Assembly (NCBI RefSeq): GCF_029504695.1
Contig: NZ_JAQFIN010000017.1
Location: 16,228-80,227, forward strand
DNA: 64,000 bases
From: Parabacteroides sp. PF5-6
Lineage (GTDB): Bacteria; Bacteroidota; Bacteroidia; Bacteroidales; Tannerellaceae
Direction: 5' to 3'
Shown: in pieces, positions 1-6,560 of the stretch
How the letters are laid out: each line of letters begins with the position of its first letter
How positions within the stretch are numbered: position 1 is the stretch's first letter
Translations under genes and position numbers: made by a program
Notes under the pieces: model-generated
What the model saw: only the letters and a program-made list of their open reading frames with translations
What the model was told of the DNA's origin: nothing
Database searches by the model: none

Positions 1-2
1 AG

Positions 3-794
3 CCGCTTTTCTATTACTTCTCGCCGAAGACGGAAGCCTTCTCCGAGCCTCATCTTTACAATGGCTTGGCACATCAGATACTGAAAACGTTCCTTACGCA
101 TTACGAGCAATACCCCGACTCCGGCGTGCGCCTGTTTATCGCCACAAAAGCCGGGATGCAACACCTGAATATCCGCCATGCCGGGAACTCCGTCTTCGAG
201 TTATTGAAGGAACTGGCAGGTAAGGTGCAGGTCAACGGAAGCATCGGCATCATGCCCGCTTACCTGCGGCATATCCTCGAGCCCCATGTGGCAAGTATTG
301 AAGAACGCCTGGAAGTATTGTGTCAATGTCGCGAAGCCGGGATCTGGGCGGAGTCCGTACTCTGCCAGCCCCTTTTCATTCCGTACCTGACGGAGGAGGT
401 GATCACCCACTATATGCGCCAACTTTCGGCTGCCGGCGTACGCAATATCAAGCCGGAGTTCTTCACCGCCGAGATCCGCAACCTGGTATTGGTGGCGCAG
501 TATATCCACCACTACGACCCGGAGAAAGTCGGGGAGTTCTTCGCACCCTACCTGCGCGAAAGCAATCAGGGGCATATCAAACAACGGAGCCGCCTGGCGC
601 CGGAGAAGAAGATCTGCGCAGAGAAGTTAGCCCTGATCCGCGATATTGCCGGCGCATACGGCATTACGATCAGCCTGTGCAACTGGGTGAAAAAACAATT
701 AAAAGAAGAAGCACCTTTTATCCGGGAGATAGACAAAGAATCCGCGGCGCAAGGCTATCGCTGCCTGGGCTATCAAACGCGCCTTTTCAAGTGA
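3..794 (+). CDS. Radical SAM family protein, C-terminal part (runs in from the left edge)
   Basis: The reading frame is already open at the first bases, so this is the C-terminal part of a longer gene whose start and CxxxCxxC cluster motif lie outside the window. The stretch around codons 75-120 (a beta strand, then LEPHVASIEERLE, then EAGI and a PLFIPYLT strand) has the rhythm of the TIM-barrel half of radical SAM proteins of the SplB/photolyase-like type, where an LEP...S...RLE helix is followed by an EAGI...P strand. The stop overlaps the GTG of the glycosyltransferase by four bases, so the two are translationally coupled in a glycan-related operon. The substrate cannot be told. Family call fairly good; function unknown. 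Confidence 0.6.
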   Translation, partial: PLFYYFSPKTEAFSEPHLYNGLAHQILKTFLTHYEQYPDSGVRLFIATKAGMQHLNIRHAGNSVFELLKELAGKVQVNGSIGIMPAYLRHILEPHVASIEERLEVLCQCREAGIWAESVLCQPLFIPYLTEEVITHYMRQLSAAGVRNIKPEFFTAEIRNLVLVAQYIHHYDPEKVGEFFAPYLRESNQGHIKQRSRLAPEKKICAEKLALIRDIAGAYGITISLCNWVKKQLKEEAPFIREIDKESAAQGYRCLGYQTRLFK

Positions 795-1780
795 AAGACA
801 AGGAAAACATCAAAGTGAGTGTTTGCTGTGTGACCTACAATCACCAAGCGTATCTGCGTCAATGCCTGGACAGCCTGTTGACGCAGGAGACCTCTTTCGC
901 CTATGAAATCCTGGTGCACGACGATGCCTCGACCGACGGAACCACCGAGATCGTGCGGACGTATGCCGCCTTGTATCCGGACCGGATACGCCCGGTCATA
1001 CAAACTCAGAATCAATATACCACCACAACCAGGGCGATCATCACCACCATCCTCCTACCCCTTGCCCGGGGAGAATACATCGCGCTGTGTGAAGGAGATG
1101 ATTTCTGGACCGACCCAGCGAAGCTGCAAAAGCAGGCGGACATCCTGGACCGTGATCCGGAGGTTACGCTCTGTCTCCATCCCGCGATGACCCGGGACCA
1201 TAAAGGCAAAGGCAAGGTCTATCGCCAATACACTAAAAGCCAGGAAGCCCGCTTCACGGATATCATTCGCTGGAAACAAGTCTGTTGGCCGACGGCTTCG
1301 TTTATGTACCGGAAAATACGGATGAAAGACTACCCGGACTTCTGCCTGCGTTGCCATATCGGCGACGCGCCTTTGGCTCATTTTCTGGCGACACAGGGAA
1401 AGGTGTATTACCTGAATGAAGTCCTGTCGGTCTACCGCAAACGTGTGCCCGGCTCGCATACCGACCGCTACCGGAAGATGTCGGATGCCGCCCGCCGGGA
1501 GATGACCCGGACGGAGTTCGAGATGCTCGACGGCTTCGATGCCTTGACGCATTACCGCTATCACAAACATTTTATCGAAAGGAAACTACATGTGCAAGCC
1601 GGCTTGCTTAGTAAAAGAAAGAGCTACCGGCCGGTCCTGACCTACGAAGGGTTTGAGGCGGACCTGCGGCAAGTCTCTCTCCGCCGAAAGTGCGCGATAT
1701 GGATCAAGATATACCTTTTGCCCATAGTCAAAGGGCAGATTTTCATACAAACGATAACACGATGGAAAAAGAACAGATAA
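791..1780 (+). CDS. Family 2 glycosyltransferase
   Basis: A 329-residue protein with a GT-A fold typical of GT2 enzymes that add sugars to surface polysaccharide or lipid-linked glycans at the inner face of the membrane. The N-terminus has the nucleotide-binding strand VSVCCVTYNHQAYLRQ, then VHDDASTDGT, then LCEGDDFWTDP with the acidic DXD-like metal site. The start chosen is GTG at 791, overlapping the preceding stop by four bases; the same frame is open further upstream, but that part only reads through the radical SAM gene out of frame. The 3' end overlaps the aminotransferase start by 19 bases. Acceptor and donor sugars cannot be read from sequence. Confidence 0.85.
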   Translation: MKDKENIKVSVCCVTYNHQAYLRQCLDSLLTQETSFAYEILVHDDASTDGTTEIVRTYAALYPDRIRPVIQTQNQYTTTTRAIITTILLPLARGEYIALCEGDDFWTDPAKLQKQADILDRDPEVTLCLHPAMTRDHKGKGKVYRQYTKSQEARFTDIIRWKQVCWPTASFMYRKIRMKDYPDFCLRCHIGDAPLAHFLATQGKVYYLNEVLSVYRKRVPGSHTDRYRKMSDAARREMTRTEFEMLDGFDALTHYRYHKHFIERKLHVQAGLLSKRKSYRPVLTYEGFEADLRQVSLRRKCAIWIKIYLLPIVKGQIFIQTITRWKKNR

Positions 1781-2874
1781 ACGTAACCACCCCGCTGATG
1801 CCTCCCCTGGAAGAGCTGACGCCTTACCTGGAGGAGATATGGAAAAGCCGACACATCACCAACGAAGGAGTGTATCATGCCGCGTTGGAAGAAGCGCTGC
1901 GCGCCTATCTGGATGTGCCGTACCTCTCGCTGTTCACCAACGGCACAACGGCGTTGGCTTGCGCTTTGAACGTATTGGGCATCACCGGCGAGGTGATCAC
2001 TACCCCGTATAGCTTTGTGGCGACCACCCACGCGTTGTGGATGAATGGCCTGCGACCGGTGTTCGCGGATATACACCCTGCCGACCAGAACCTCGATCCG
2101 GCAAAGATCGAACAGGCGATCACACCCGAAACAAATGCGATACTGCCCGTGCATGTCTATGGTCATGCCTGCGCGACGGAAGAGATCCGGGAGATTGCCC
2201 GGCGCCACCAGCTGAAAGTGATTTACGACGCGGCGCATGCCTTCGGTGTAAAACAGGGAAGCCGCTCCCTGCTGTTGGCCGGTGATCTCTCCGTATTGAG
2301 CTTTAACGCCACCAAAGTGTATAATACCGTAGAGGGAGGCGCCATTATCAGCCATGATCTGGATACGAAGAAACGGATCGACCGCATCCGCAGCTTTGGT
2401 TTTGAGACCGAGACGAATATACCCCATCCCGGAACAAACGGCAAACTGGACGAGATCCGCGCGGCCTACGGCTTGGTCGGGCTCCGCCATGTCGACGAAG
2501 CTATCCGCGCCCGCCAGCGGGTGGCCGCGTACTACCGCCAACACCTCGACGCCGTCGAAGGGCTGACTCTACCTGATACGAAAGAGGGATATACATCGAA
2601 CTACGCCTATTTCCCGATATTTATCGATGCAGAGGCGTTCGGCATCAGTCGGGATCAATTGAATGAGAAGATGAAGAAAGAGAAGATCCTGTGCCGGCGT
2701 TACTTCTATCCGCTGATCACGGCCTTCGCGCCTTACCGGGAGATCGTTTCCGCCGATCCGGCCAACCTGCCTGTTGCCCATCGCATGGCGAACGGCGTGC
2801 TCTGTCTTCCGATCCATCATCTGTTGACGGAGAAAGACCTGGAGCGCGTCGTACATACGATCGTTTCTAAATAA
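1762..2874 (+). CDS. DegT/DnrJ/EryC1/StrS family aminotransferase
   Basis: A 370-residue PLP-dependent sugar aminotransferase of the DegT family, which makes amino sugars (4-amino or 3-amino deoxy sugars) for surface glycans. Visible hallmarks are TNGTTALACAL (cofactor phosphate site), ITTPYSFVATTHA, the DAAHAFGV strand whose Asp contacts the PLP ring, and SFNATKVYNTVEGG, where the Lys should form the Schiff base. The start at ATG 1762 (MEKEQINVTTP) suits the family length; it lies inside the end of the glycosyltransferase, so the three genes form a tight operon. The stop overlaps the end of the convergent WbqC gene by eight bases. Confidence 0.88.
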   Translation: MEKEQINVTTPLMPPLEELTPYLEEIWKSRHITNEGVYHAALEEALRAYLDVPYLSLFTNGTTALACALNVLGITGEVITTPYSFVATTHALWMNGLRPVFADIHPADQNLDPAKIEQAITPETNAILPVHVYGHACATEEIREIARRHQLKVIYDAAHAFGVKQGSRSLLLAGDLSVLSFNATKVYNTVEGGAIISHDLDTKKRIDRIRSFGFETETNIPHPGTNGKLDEIRAAYGLVGLRHVDEAIRARQRVAAYYRQHLDAVEGLTLPDTKEGYTSNYAYFPIFIDAEAFGISRDQLNEKMKKEKILCRRYFYPLITAFAPYREIVSADPANLPVAHRMANGVLCLPIHHLLTEKDLERVVHTIVSK

Positions 2875-3598
2875 GCGTGTAACAGTGGAGTAGTCTTTTC
2901 GTCTCCTCCACGCCGTAACGAAACAGGACATCGAGGATCGACAGCTCGGGCATCGGCACGTTGTCCGGCTCTTGCCGCATATACTTATCGGACTGAAGAA
3001 AGAACAGTTCGACCCCCTGCTCTGCGAAAATAGCTTTGGAATAAAGCTTTTGCCCACCGATGGCATTGACAAACGTATCCGCCTTTTCCTGCCGGCAGAT
3101 CCATAACGGGCGCTGGCTCTTCTTTTCCAAAGGATAGTTTTCGGTTTCCAAGCGCTCTTCGATCGCTTGATATAAGGTATGATCCCATACGATCTCCGTA
3201 GGGATGTCCAACAGTCGGGCGATAGCGGTCAGGCTCTTGTAATTGAATGCCGACAGCCGGTCGCAGGGTTGCATCAACAAGTCTTCTACCCAGGGGAAAA
3301 GCTGCTGGAAGAAAGGAGCTTTCCCGTAACAACTCCGCAACTGTCCGGCGACTTTCTGCTGCCAGTCTTCATGATGACTGATAACAAGTTCATTGATCCG
3401 CCTGTTCGAGCTCTTCTTCTCGATGGGGATATACATGTAAAAGGTATGCCCATCGGGCGACATGATCCGGTTCCGGGCGATCCACCCTCCATCGATATAA
3501 TGCAGATAGTCGTAAAGGATAAACTTATCCACGGCCTGCATCAGTTGGAAGTAGCCGATATACGGAAAGAAATAGGATTGGTAGATCGCCAGTCTCAT
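2867..3598 (-). CDS. WbqC family protein
   Basis: A 243-residue protein of the WbqC family, found in O-antigen and other glycan clusters and often near DegT aminotransferases and glycosyltransferases. The N-terminus MRLAIYQSYFFPYIGYFQL with a following FILYDYLHYIDGGWIARNRI is the characteristic beginning of the family. Its exact reaction is not known to me; a role in sugar-nucleotide modification is inferred from context. It faces the aminotransferase tail-to-tail with an eight-base overlap and starts just after the lipoprotein gene, with which it may be co-transcribed (23-base gap). Confidence 0.85.
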   Translation of the reverse strand: MRLAIYQSYFFPYIGYFQLMQAVDKFILYDYLHYIDGGWIARNRIMSPDGHTFYMYIPIEKKSSNRRINELVISHHEDWQQKVAGQLRSCYGKAPFFQQLFPWVEDLLMQPCDRLSAFNYKSLTAIARLLDIPTEIVWDHTLYQAIEERLETENYPLEKKSQRPLWICRQEKADTFVNAIGGQKLYSKAIFAEQGVELFFLQSDKYMRQEPDNVPMPELSILDVLFRYGVEETKRLLHCYTLI

Positions 3599-3621
3599 GT
3601 CGTGCCGGATCAGCCTTCAGG

Positions 3622-4083
3622 TTACCACACCAGGACAATATGGAAAGTCTCCGCCTCCGGTGCGATTTGGGTGTTGAAGTCCGAATAGGTAATATAGAAA
3701 CGGACCATGCCCGGCGAGTAATCAAAATCATACGTCTGCGTCCAGAGAAACTCCTGTCCATTCCCTTCCTCGCCCATGTGCAGGACAAAAGGCAAACCGT
3801 TCTTCACATCCACATCGGTCTGGATATAACCGAGCACCAGTCCCTCGTCGAAAACAAAATCACTCAACTGCGGGATCTGCTTATCGGCGTAATAATACGT
3901 ATTCAACGCCCCAGGCTGACCACTCAATATCCAATCCGACTTTTTGATCACAAAAGAGGTCGTATACCATTCCGTTCCATAACCGTCCTGTCCGTCTTTA
4001 CCATCTCTACCAGCAGGCCCCATCGGTCCCTCACAAGCGATTAATAGAATCGCCGCTAATACAATAAATGCAATTTTTCTCAT
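3622..4083 (-). CDS. Lipoprotein with a short collagen-like Gly-X-Y segment
   Basis: A 153-residue secreted lipoprotein. The N-terminus is a lipoprotein signal (charged MRK, hydrophobic core, lipobox LLIAC), and the mature Cys is followed almost at once by GPMGPAGRDGKDGQDG, five to six Gly-X-Y triplets as in collagen. The rest is a small beta-rich domain. Collagen-like stretches right after a lipobox act as stiff spacers or trimerisation segments in bacterial surface proteins (general knowledge). A TATATTTG box lies at 4147-4154 on this strand. Function unknown. Confidence 0.75.
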   Translation of the reverse strand: MRKIAFIVLAAILLIACEGPMGPAGRDGKDGQDGYGTEWYTTSFVIKKSDWILSGQPGALNTYYYADKQIPQLSDFVFDEGLVLGYIQTDVDVKNGLPFVLHMGEEGNGQEFLWTQTYDFDYSPGMVRFYITYSDFNTQIAPEAETFHIVLVW

Positions 4084-4299
4084 GACTCTCTATTTTTATT
4101 CCATCAGATCCACACGGCATACCTTATCCGCATCCCGCTGAACGTACAAATATAAGCGATTAAAACAAGAACCCTTCTCAAATCCGTCTATTCTGTATGG
4201 ACATAGTCCTTAGATTCAGCAGCCAAAGTAGTGATCGTTTATAATAATTTCTCTACCTTTGTAGAAGATAGGATGCGCCTCAGCATATCTCAAGCAAGC

Positions 4300-4330
4300 T
4301 TGGATCTGCATTCGGCTTTCACTATCTTTG
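4300..4330 (+). promoter_or_regulatory. Bacteroides-type promoter for the toxin-antitoxin pair
   Basis: TTGG at 4300 and TATCTTTG at 4323-4330 with 20 bases between TTG and the -7 box match the Bacteroidota -33/-7 promoter. Transcription would start near 4334-4337, which leaves almost no leader for ATG 4343 but a normal leader for ATG 4367. Confidence 0.6.
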
Positions 4331-4366
4331 TAAAGTAACCCAATGAGTATAAAGGAGGAACGTCGA

Positions 4367-4600
4367 ATGAAAGCAGGAAAGAAGAAAGACATAACCAATG
4401 AGCTGCCCGATGAATATCAATCCATCGCCAACGAACCTCAGGCCGTCTACGAACGTATAACCCCGAATGACACAGCAGAAAAAAGAAAAAAGGAAATACT
4501 GGAAGACATCCGCCAGGCCTTGTTGGAAGTAAAGCTGGCTCGCGAAGGGAAAATACAATTACAATCAGCACGCGACATTCTTGATGAACTACGAGATTAA
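4367..4600 (+). CDS. Probable antitoxin of a RelE/ParE-type toxin-antitoxin pair
   Basis: A 77-residue, charged, helical protein directly upstream of a RelE-like toxin and overlapping it by 17 bases, the usual arrangement for type II antitoxins. It lacks a recognisable ribbon-helix-helix motif, so the call rests mainly on position and size. ATG 4367 is preferred over ATG 4343 because AAAGGAGGAA sits just upstream of it, a clear Shine-Dalgarno sequence that is rare in this phylum, and because the promoter at 4300-4330 would put the upstream ATG at the very 5' end of the RNA. The C-terminal part (SARDILDELRD) probably wraps the toxin. Confidence 0.65.
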   Translation: MKAGKKKDITNELPDEYQSIANEPQAVYERITPNDTAEKRKKEILEDIRQALLEVKLAREGKIQLQSARDILDELRD

Positions 4601-4928
4601 ATCAAGTCGACGGTTTAAGAAGGAAATTAAACGGCTGACTAAAAAGTACCGTAACATCGGCAAGGATTACGAAGCCCTTCTTGATAAACTCGAACAAAAC
4701 CCAGCTATCGGCATCGACCTGGGAGGCGGTGTTCGGAAAATCCGTATGCCTATCTCCGATAAAGGCAAAGGTAAAAGCCACGGAGCACGGGTCATTACCT
4801 ATACGGTAATCATCAATGAAGAAAATGGAGTCATCACCTTACTCACTATTTACGACAAAGCCGAACAAGTCACCATCACCCCACAGGAAATCGCCCGATT
4901 ATTGAAGAATATTGAACGTTTGAAGTAG
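4584..4928 (+). CDS. RelE/ParE superfamily toxin
   Basis: A 114-residue basic protein with the small RelE/ParE fold: an N-terminal strand, two Lys/Arg-rich helices (SRRFKKEIKRLTKKYRNIGKDYEALLDKL), then strands GVRKIRM, VITYTVII and LLTIYDKAEQ. Members cleave ribosome-bound mRNA or inhibit gyrase; which applies here cannot be told. ATG 4584 is preferred to the TTG just before it. The last codons and the stop lie inside a 78-bp segment (4915-4992) that recurs, inverted, at 44349-44426 and 63509-63586, so the 3' end of this gene is part of a dispersed repeat. Confidence 0.75.
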   Translation: MNYEIKSSRRFKKEIKRLTKKYRNIGKDYEALLDKLEQNPAIGIDLGGGVRKIRMPISDKGKGKSHGARVITYTVIINEENGVITLLTIYDKAEQVTITPQEIARLLKNIERLK

Positions 4929-4992
4929 CGAGTGTAGAATCCGTGCTTGCATGGATTATGCCGAGTCACGACAAACGACTAATTTTAATGAA
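4915..4992 (-). repeat. 78-bp dispersed repeat with hairpin, overlapping the toxin stop codon
   Basis: The reverse complement of this stretch matches 44349-44426 and 63509-63586 with about four mismatches. Its centre AATCCGTGCTTGCATGGATT folds into a 9-bp stem with a TT loop. At the other two sites it sits inside the long non-coding element; here it covers the last codons of the toxin gene and 64 bases after it. Confidence 0.8.
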
Positions 4993-5004
4993 GAATAAAA
5001 ACAA

Positions 5005-5520
5005 TTATTTATTCAAAACCCGCTCGGAAACGGGAGATTGGGTATCTAATGCGGTGCCGGTCAGTTCGACATATTCGACTTTCAGGGAGTTGTTTTCTTT
5101 GGCTTTCACGTAGAGGCGGTTGAGTACGGCTTGTTTGCCGTTTATTTCCAGGGTGCAGACATATTTGCCGTGCAGCAGGCGGAGCGTCAACACACGGCCC
5201 GGATAAGCCTGCAGGGTGATCTGGCAGGTGTTCGCGTCGCGGGAAACTTGCTTGTATCCATAGGCCATTCGTTTCTGTATCGCCGACAAACCTTTCTTCT
5301 GCCCGGGCGATTCTTCCCGATTGATCCAATACACGTTCAGCGGTTCCTTTTCATCCGGTCGGCCATCAACCAGATTGACGTCGTAACAAACCATATTCTT
5401 GTTTTTGCTTCGTTCGATATGGAAGAGCCTTTCTTTCGTGGGATAGGTATTCTCCTGAGAGAAAGCATCTGCGGATAATACCAGGCAGATCAAAAGGAAT
5501 AGTAAAGATTGATATTTCAT
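5005..5520 (-). CDS. Secreted DUF4833-type protein
   Basis: A 171-residue exported protein with an N-terminal signal peptide (MKYQSLLFLLICLVLSADAFSQ). The mature part begins ERLFHIERSKNKNMVCYDVNL and continues with a mainly beta domain, which I recall as the DUF4833 pattern of Bacteroidota. Function is unknown. It stands alone between the toxin gene and the acetyltransferase, with 38 bases to the latter, so co-transcription with the upstream acetyltransferase gene is possible. Confidence 0.7.
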   Translation of the reverse strand: MKYQSLLFLLICLVLSADAFSQENTYPTKERLFHIERSKNKNMVCYDVNLVDGRPDEKEPLNVYWINREESPGQKKGLSAIQKRMAYGYKQVSRDANTCQITLQAYPGRVLTLRLLHGKYVCTLEINGKQAVLNRLYVKAKENNSLKVEYVELTGTALDTQSPVSERVLNK

Positions 5521-5558
5521 TTTTTCAGGATTTCTTGTTTGATAAAGATACGAAAAGC

Positions 5559-6071
5559 CTATTCTTCTTTCAATAAATCGTACCGATAAAATACTTTCCC
5601 CTCGGGAGTCGTTCCGGTTTCTGTCTTTTTCATTCCGGCTTTTTCACTGAGCGAAACCGACCCCAGATTATCCGCATACATACGGGCTACGACTTTTTCT
5701 ATGCCCAACCGGTCGAAAGCATATTGGATCAAGGCCTCACTGATCTCATGCCCGAAGCCTTTGCGCCAGTAGTTCTGATCGACAATGTAGCCGAGTTCCA
5801 GGGTGGCCGGATCATCAAAAGAATCAAATAAGCCGGCTTCTCCGATAATCGTATGATCGTCTTTCTTTTCCGCCACAAAGATGCCGTAACCTTTCCGATA
5901 ATCTTTATTCATCCGGTTATATTTACTTTTCAGTTCCTCCATGGTCCAGTCGAACTTCCCGCTTGAGATATATTCCATATTTTTCCGGCAGGTATAAATG
6001 GCTAAGAGGTAGGGGAAATCTTCTTCTGAGACTTCCCGGATAATTAGTCTTGTCGTTTCGAACGTTATCAT
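5559..6071 (-). CDS. GNAT family N-acetyltransferase (RimJ/RimL type)
   Basis: A 170-residue acetyltransferase that transfers acetyl from acetyl-CoA to an amine, possibly a protein N-terminus or small amine. It opens with TTRLIIREVSEEDFPYLLAIY, has IGEAGLFDSFDDPATLELGYIVDQNYWRKGFGHEISEALIQYAF (the Q/RxxGxG/A acetyl-CoA loop is RKGFGH) and ends with VSLSEKAGMKK, the usual N-x-x-S-x-x-x-x-E-K-x-G-F/M pattern of the RimJ/RimL subgroup. The substrate is not predictable. Confidence 0.85.
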   Translation of the reverse strand: MITFETTRLIIREVSEEDFPYLLAIYTCRKNMEYISSGKFDWTMEELKSKYNRMNKDYRKGYGIFVAEKKDDHTIIGEAGLFDSFDDPATLELGYIVDQNYWRKGFGHEISEALIQYAFDRLGIEKVVARMYADNLGSVSLSEKAGMKKTETGTTPEGKVFYRYDLLKEE

Positions 6072-6131
6072 GTATGTATAATCTAGGGTTGCACACTTTT
6101 ATTCTATCAGCCGACAAACTTACATAAAATA

Positions 6132-6456
6132 TTTACCACATAAAAGTTTCGCACCCCCCTTTCACCTTTCACCCGGTCGCCAGACCCCTGTATTGATCAG
6201 CGTTTCGGGTGAAGGCTTGGAGAAGGACGGAGGCTTCCCGGAAAAGGCCGCCGGAGTTTCCGAAAAGGCCGCCGGAGTTTTCCAAAAGGCCGGCAGGGTT
6301 TTCCAAAAGGCCGGCAGCCTTTTTCGGGAAGCCTCCAGCTCCTGTCGTCTTTTTAAGATATTCCTTTATCCTTTCACCCGAAACGCTGATCAATACAGGG
6401 ATCTGGCGACTGGTTGAAAGGTGAAGACCGGGGTAAAACTTTTATGTGGTAAAACT
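6132..6456. repeat. 325-bp inverted-repeat element (MITE-like) between acetyltransferase and mutL
   Basis: Arms of about 82 bp (6132-6214 and 6373-6456) are inverted copies with few mismatches; both include TTACCACATAAAAGTTT and TGTATTGATCAGCGTTTCGG. The inner part carries a smaller inverted repeat (GGAGGCTTCCCGG against CGGGAAGCCTCC) and an array of GGCCGGC-type units. No transposase is present. Short open frames of about 74 codons on both strands simply read through the symmetric arms. Confidence 0.8.
6250..6335. repeat. GGCCGGC tandem array, 21-bp period
   Basis: Four units of the form AAAAGGCCGSCNGNGTTTTC follow each other with a 21-bp period, without spacers of unique sequence. The same unit recurs at 25335-25425, 44272-44330 and 63428-63490. 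Confidence 0.75.
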
Positions 6457-6540
6457 ACCGGAAGTTTGCGCGCAAACTACTAATATTTTGTCGCCAAACT
6501 ACCGGTAGTTGCTGAGCAAACTACCGGTAGTTTTTGAAGA
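6453..6540. repeat. CTACCGGTAG tandem array, 22-bp period
   Basis: Four 22-bp units, each built around the 16-bp palindrome AAACTACCGGTAGTTT (one degenerate as AAACTACTAATATTTT) and a 6-base linker. The same array occurs at 44485-44572 and 63666-63751. It ends about 20 bases downstream of the mutL stop codon on the mutL strand. Confidence 0.8.
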
Positions 6541-6560
6541 GGATATTTAATGTCTTATTT

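Noticed and set aside
320..790. N-terminal extension of the glycosyltransferase (open frame from 320)
   Set aside because: The extra 157 codons lie out of frame within the radical SAM gene and have an Arg/Pro-rich, non-protein-like composition; the GT2 domain begins right after GTG 791.
6169..6424. Three open frames of 71-74 codons in the repeat block, two starting MISVSGE
   Set aside because: They arise because the arms are inverted copies, so both strands read alike; composition is that of the repeat, not of a protein.
6250..6540. CRISPR array
   Set aside because: Units repeat every 21-22 bp with only about 6-base linkers and no unique spacers of 25-40 bases; no cas genes in the window.
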